DNA of 64,000 nt, from the NCBI GenBank assembly GCA_030015575.1, contig CM057337.1, forward strand, positions 340,762,583 to 340,826,582, read 5' to 3'. Below the pieces are notes generated by a model. The model saw only the letters and a program-made list of their open reading frames with translations. It made no database searches and was not told where the DNA came from. A program made the position numbers and the translations under genes. Positions within the stretch are counted from its first letter, which is position 1; each line of letters begins with the position of its first letter. Shown here one piece after another: positions 58,614 through 64,000 of the stretch. The DNA comes from Agapanthus africanus (lineage: Eukaryota > Streptophyta > Magnoliopsida > Asparagales > Amaryllidaceae).

Positions 58614-60671
58614 TGTTGGATATAGTGCCCTCAAAGTCAATTATTGGATCGCAGATTCGTGATTGCAATGATTGCGGAGGACCTATACCGGTAGGACAGT
58701 CTTACTCGAGATGGTAGTATACTATCTGGTTTGTCTTTATCATTGAGTACAGCCTTTAGGTGACATGATCACTATTACACGTTGATATAACCCTTAGGAT
58801 TCTTGCTTGACTACCAGCAGTATGATGGCGATCATATACGTGAGAGTTGGATAGTCCATAAGCACATCCTTAAAAGTGGTCCCTAGTAGTGGGAGTTTCG
58901 AGATAGGGCATCGATACTCCGGAGTAGACTAGTGTATACAGTCGTGACCCCGACAAGGGGAGATGGCCGGTCTCACAAGCCATTGGTGTCAGTTGGTTCA
59001 CCTAAGATGTATACAGGTGCTCATTGGGTTATGAGTGCACCGGACAGGACTCGCCGGGAACCTGATAGTTGGTATTATACCTAGCGTCAGATAACAGTTC
59101 CCTGGTGACATGTGTACAGGTTAGTTCATCGACCTGAGATCGTCTTTTGTCTCGTGTGAGTTCCGACTGTGCTTAGATTATTACCCTACTACGGCTCAAA
59201 GGAGTCGTGCAAACAGGTTTTAGTTGGGAATAGTCCCGAGCCACATAGAGGCAGTGAACGGATCGGCAGGGGATTCGTCTCTCCCGGTATTGGGGGTGAG
59301 ATCGCGTTTTGTATAGAAGAGCCATTACACCATGTCCTTAGCCAAGACAGGTGAGAATTACTGGTAGGTATTCCAGTAGTTTCTCAGGGTGTTCAGGGCT
59401 ACCCTCCGACACAACTTATACAGCTTTTTGGGGTCTGACGTTACCATCCCCCTAGGCCCGATATGCGATGCTCATAGACGAACGGACCGGACTGTACAGA
59501 TATTGTCACTGATAGGCTCAGTAGGGTTCTAGGATGAGTTCGCTTCTCGGCTTCCCTTTCGGTCAGTACATGGGCAGCTGTTACGCACAGCTAGTGCCGC
59601 TGACGTGCTTGTGGTTAAACCCACTGCCAGGGTACTGACGAGTCATTAGAGTTCCCCATAGAAAGTTTCCCAAGTTCGGGCGAAACGTTGTAGAGGCCGT
59701 ATGGTTTTATGGCAGGGTTTGAACATGCACGTGCACTTTTGCACGTGTCATGGTTCGGACAGATAATACTGGTAGGCTTTGGTTTAAGCCGTATCCAAGT
59801 ATTATATTGAGTCAGAATATTTTAGTCTCATCGTATTCGTATTCGGTCGGAATACGGATACAGGTATGTATTTACAGGTGAGCGGTATTCTCGTAATCCG
59901 TTACGAGATTACTTTAGAAGATGCATTTCTTTTTGGATTAATCATTTTGGTTTAAATGATTATTGGATTTGGAAAGTGTGACTCATTTGGATGACACATT
60001 TCTTCTAGCATGTTCACTAGTGACTCATGCTAATGAGTCACTAAGTGAGTCATGATAGAATTAATAGTGTTTTGATTTTTGTTAAGATATTTTTAAGGGT
60101 TTGTGTGGGATATTTTTGTAAGATCTTTTCTATGTTTAAAGACACAAAACCTCATTATATCTTCTCACCAAAATGTTTGCACAGCCATCACAATTTTTGG
60201 TGCTTGGTTATTTTTGCTCACTAGAGTTTTCTTGAGCTCACACTCTCCAAACCTTAGCATCTTCTTCAACCTCCACTCTTGCCCTCTCATGTGATGAGAA
60301 CCAAAGAGTGTAATGAGTAAAGTATTCTACTCTTTCTCTACTTCATCTTGGTCATCTCTTTTAGCAGACTTGATGTCCGAATTGCCTCGGTATAGAGGCG
60401 GGAGCCCGTATAAAGATTCGTTGACGTGGTGCCATCTCGACGAGGAGATAGGAGATCGAGCGAGTTCGGAGATGCCGCGATGAGCGTGGGATGATGGCTA
60501 AAGACCGAAGGACACGGATCGATCGGTATAGCCTTTCTATCATCTTTGTAGTTAGCTAGTTTAGCGTTAATGGCTATATCCAGGTTATAGTATGCGAGAG
60601 CGCCAGTTGTAAAAGTTTTTGTTCCGCGTTTGGCCTCAGATTGACGGCCGGGGCGCTACCGTAGACTTACA
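58614..60671 (+). repeat. 5' LTR of C2 (2058 bp)
   Basis: Termini TGTTGGATATAG...GTAGACTTACA, aligned along its length with C1 LTRs. Confidence 0.92.
59697..59790 (+). promoter_or_regulatory. Hairpin cluster in C2 LTR
   Basis: CCGTA/TATGG (59697-59712), a near-perfect 15-bp-arm hairpin at 59721-59756 (inner arms CACGTGCA/TGCACGTG, loop CTTT, outer GAAC/GTTC), and GGCTT-TGGTTT-AAGCC (59775-59790). The middle hairpin replaces the shorter GTGCA/TGCAC of C1. Confidence 0.65.
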
Positions 60672-60685
60672 TGGTATCAGAGCCA
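60672..60685 (+). other. PBS of C2 (initiator tRNA-Met)
   Basis: TGGTATCAGAGCCA, canonical copia site, directly after the LTR. Confidence 0.92.
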
Positions 60686-63600
60686 CGCCATTAACATTTA
60701 CTATCTTGTTCTAACATGTTTAAAATATCGATCAAACGAAATTTCCAAAACCGCGATTCCAAAATTAAAGTTTCTGTCGAATTTTTTTTGTCTTCTAAAA
60801 ACTATTTTGAGTATGTCAGAAAATCGTGCAGGCTTTTTTAAGACTCTGGAAGAAATTTGGTCGACTGAACCTTCAAGACCGCCGCGGAACCGACGCACAA
60901 GCCTTGTATTGGCCGCGGTTCTGCTGCCGTTTTGAGGCTTCAGTGCACCATTTTTCTTCTGGGTGTCTTTCATGTGGAATTGTGGTTTCTGGAATATTTT
61001 GTTTAGGCCCAGATTTTGTTTGAGTACTGGAGTTGCACTTGGGGCCCACTTCGGGAAGTTTTGTCGATCGGAATTTTAAATGTGTTAGTTTACAGTGCTT
61101 ACATTATATCTACGACCGTGAATGTCATTCGAGCGATAAATCGTGTCTGATTGCTATAGTCCTTTTAGACGGGTTTGCGAACGTGACATTCGCTTGATGT
61201 TCTGTATTGTGCTGTGATGTTGCGGATTTGTTGTGGTGGATAGCTGTGTGCAATGGTAGTGCTGTTTGGATTTAATTGTACATTTGATATTGCGGGGCGA
61301 GCATCCAACATGTGGACTGCCGTCACTACTTGTTTGTATATTATTCTTTTGGGGCACGACCGGGTTGAGATCGATGTACCCGTTGTATATATTTTCATTT
61401 CTGTACTAGGTTTACCCCGCGACGGAGTGCACGGATAGCCGGGTTCTGGAGGGCAACGGGTCCGTATCTCATGGCTTTGAGAGGAAAATGGGCCTCACTC
61501 TAGAATTGGCAGATTATTCGCCGCACTCGTAGGGGGTACAGGTTGACCCACGATGGAGTGCCCAAGTTACCGGATTCCATGAAGTGCTGGGTGGTCCATT
61601 CACTTTGCTGTAGGGGGCTGCCTCGCTTCAGGTTTTGGCGGGTAATTTGCCTCACTCGTAGGGGTCTAGGTTTCATTGCACAGGTTATCCACACGACCAG
61701 GAGAACGCCGGGTTTCAGTTGCGGCTCTGTGAAACCTGGGGATCCCAGATTATCTGTACTGTTCTGTGATGCTTATTACTTTTCTGTAATGTTGCATTTA
61801 TCATGCCTGGAGCGATTATTGTATATTGGTATATATACTAGTAGATGTTGTATATGTTTTGCACTCGCGCTAGTTCGGTCCCCGCTCTGTCGTTAGTTAA
61901 GTAACCTAACGGGTGATGACGGGACCCAGTGACGATTGCGGATGGCATATACGTATATTTTATTTTCGTTCTTTTCTGGTGTGATTAATTGATGGGACTG
62001 CGTTGATTCTGATCAATGCAAAGGAAAACAAACCTATTTGACGTTGTTGGAACAGTTTTCAAAAAGTGTTATTACAAGGACGTTTTCTTTTGTTTTGCAC
62101 AGTGGTATTCAGTTGGAATATCCTGCACCTCATTCGACGAGGCAAGGGCCGAGATCCCTTCACCGGGAGTGACCCCTTGGGCAGAAGTTTGCGTCAGGGT
62201 AATAACTTCACTATAGTCGATTACTTATTGCTTTGCATCGCGGTATTCAGTTGGAATATCCTGCACCTCATTCCACGAGGAAAGAGCTGAGATCCCTTCA
62301 CCTGGAGTGACCTCTTTAGCAGAGGTTTTCGCCGCTATATTTTTGTAAAAAGCTATCAGGTTCCTTCAGCGATATCAAGTTCGTTACGTTAAAGGTTTTT
62401 CGCCAAAAACCAGCCATAGCCCTCCGTCATTTCAGTTGGGTATTCAGTAGTATTCAAGCTATGTATTTTGACCAACGCCAAGGCATAGTGTTTGTTAGCT
62501 GCTGGGTATTCATCTGTTGCATAGATAGATGAGTTGGTTTGGGACAGTCGCTCTGCCATTTGGCCAACGTCAGGGGAATGTACGAGTGGGTTCAAATTAA
62601 CAAGATAATGATGGGTAGAACCTGACATGTGACTTATGGCATTTTGGCCAACGTCAAGGTCATAAGAGCATGGGGCAAAAATCCATATCAGGAGTTTCAA
62701 ACATACAGGAAATTTTCCAGGCATACGCATACCTTCTGGAGTGTGATAACGTGAGTGGATTCCTTCACGTTATCATGCGATGATAGTTGGATCCCGATTC
62801 CCACTGATGAGTTGGTTTACTCTTCGGGTGATCCCGACTAATTCTTCTTTCAGGTTTGGAGGAGAATTTGACGGTACAGTGGGAGGTTTCCTGATTAGAT
62901 GAAGTAATAACCATTCTGATCTAGGTTAGAGTGCACGCAGAGTGTTTCTTTTCTCTCTCTCTCTGGCAGCGACCATTGACCGACCCTAGACTATGACTCA
63001 GTGACCAAATTGACCGAACCTTCTTAAAATACTGGCTTTTGGATTGTCTGGGTTGCATAAGTCATTGCCGCTCCTTCTTTTACCCTTTGCATTTCTCCAG
63101 AACACCTAGTATTACTACGAACAGCCACTTCCATTGGATAAATCCATCATATGGTTATATACGAACTTGAAGGGACTTCTTCGAGGATGGATCCAGGTTC
63201 AGGAGAAATTGAATTGGTTTATTCAGTTGTCTTTTATCATCACCTTCACTCAGGTTGCGAGGGCTCCTTGGTTTAGGAGATTACACCTATTACGCTTATT
63301 GGATAGTCTTCTTCCAAACCATAGGCAGGTGCCGAAAGGTAGGGAATGAAGAAAACCAATTAGCCTAAGTAGGGTGTGCAGAAGGTAATAAGTAAAGACA
63401 AAATAAAGGGATTAGAAAGAGGGCAAAATAAATTGCGGCTGCTATCATTCACGACCAAACCGTGTAGTTCATCGCCACTCCTACTTCACCTTTGTTTTCT
63501 CCAGTTGAGGAGGAATAGAATAAGGTTTATTCAGATGTCTTTTATCATCACCTTCTCTTAAGTTGCGAGTACTCCTAAGATTAGGAGAGTACACCTATTA

Positions 63601-64000
63601 TGCTTACTGGATAGTCTTCTTCCAAACCATAGGCTGGTGTCGAACGGTAGGGAAGGAAAAAAACCATTTAGCCTAACGATGGTGTACAGAAGATAACGAC
63701 TAAAGACAAATAAAGGGATTTGGAGAGATGGCAAAGAAATATATGGTTACAGTCATGAATTGGATTATGGAAGAGGCATTACTACGAATACCCGGATACC
63801 CCTTCGAAACATTTTCATATTTTAGTTTCACTATGCATTGTTAATTGAAAAGTGATTTCCCGATTAGACACTTACTCCAGGGTATGTATTTACCAGGTAT
63901 AATTCTCACATCTGTATGGTTTTATAGATGATGAGTGGGAGTAAGTTATTGGGAATTAGGTGATCATCCTCATTATATCGGAATTCGTTGTAATTGGTGA
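60686..64000 (+). mobile_element. C2 leader and 5' interior, non-coding
   Basis: No coding recognised. Landmarks: GC palindrome (60879-60898) with a partner CCGCGGTTC near 60925; repeat pair at 62105 and 62243; hairpin-like TTGGCCAACGTCAA near 62565-62655; tandem duplication anchors at 63307 and 63616. RT and RNase H would lie beyond the window. Confidence 0.72.

Larger units (their letters stand above)
58614..64000 (+). mobile_element. C2: second C-type copia-derived element, right part outside window
   Basis: Starts TGTTGGATATAGTGCCCTCA after CGTAT (58609-58613, left TSD candidate). LTR 58614-60671, canonical PBS, then 3.3 kb of interior that follows C1 in order, including the 138-bp repeat, the hairpin copies and a shortened tandem duplication. 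It is clearly more diverged from C1 than the C1 LTRs are from each other. Confidence 0.9.

Overview
The window is plant nuclear DNA, most likely an intergenic region of an angiosperm with a large, retrotransposon-rich genome. It is AT-rich. Recognisable protein remnants belong to Ty3/gypsy and Ty1/copia retrotransposons, primer-binding sites match plant initiator tRNA-Met or tRNA-Asp, and LTRs are 1.5 to 4.6 kb long. I see no host protein gene, rRNA, tRNA or CRISPR. The species cannot be named from the sequence.

The whole 64 kb reads as one nested stack of LTR elements, and most levels can be checked from 5-bp target-site duplications (TSDs). From the bottom up: (1) B', a plus-strand copia-like element (LTR 5366-8858, decayed PBS, internal to 10015), cut on its left by gypsy element A (minus strand, 1-5365, continuing off the window) and carrying a minus-strand solo LTR, B1 (5542-7753). 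(2) G, a minus-strand copia-type LTR, inserted at 10016 and split into 10016-10215, 20008-21156 and 58285-58613. (3) Three elements sit inside G: C1, a complete 9.8-kb copia-derived element (10216-20002, TSD TTCAT); D, a minus-strand chromovirus-like gypsy element (21157-58279, TSD CTACC); and C2, a second C-type element (58614 to window end). (4) D itself carries E (22734-29797, TSD TACAT) in its 3' LTR, solo LTRs A2 (32561-35246, TSD AAAAA) and B2 (36925-39116, TSD AGGTA) in its coding region, and F (42876-56653, TSD TAAGT) in its 5' LTR.

Coding capacity is almost all broken. A and D keep recognisable gag, protease, reverse transcriptase (RT) and RNase H pieces, and D also integrase and chromodomain-like pieces, with stops, frameshifts and deletions. 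C1 has a badly decayed copia RT and RNase H although its two LTRs are still very similar. E has no pol but keeps one intact 571-codon reading frame of unknown function. F has 4.6-kb LTRs, a non-coding 2.75-kb interior of LARD type, and an internal inverted segment joined at short microhomologies.

The most interesting signals are structural. Copia-type LTRs carry, at one homologous position, a cluster of short hairpins whose arms change together between copies. The F interior has a roughly 32-bp periodic array of small hairpins with 7-nt loops and paired arm changes. GC-rich palindromic modules recur in the leaders and LTRs of otherwise unrelated elements. A 30-bp block is conserved between three gypsy-type LTR families.
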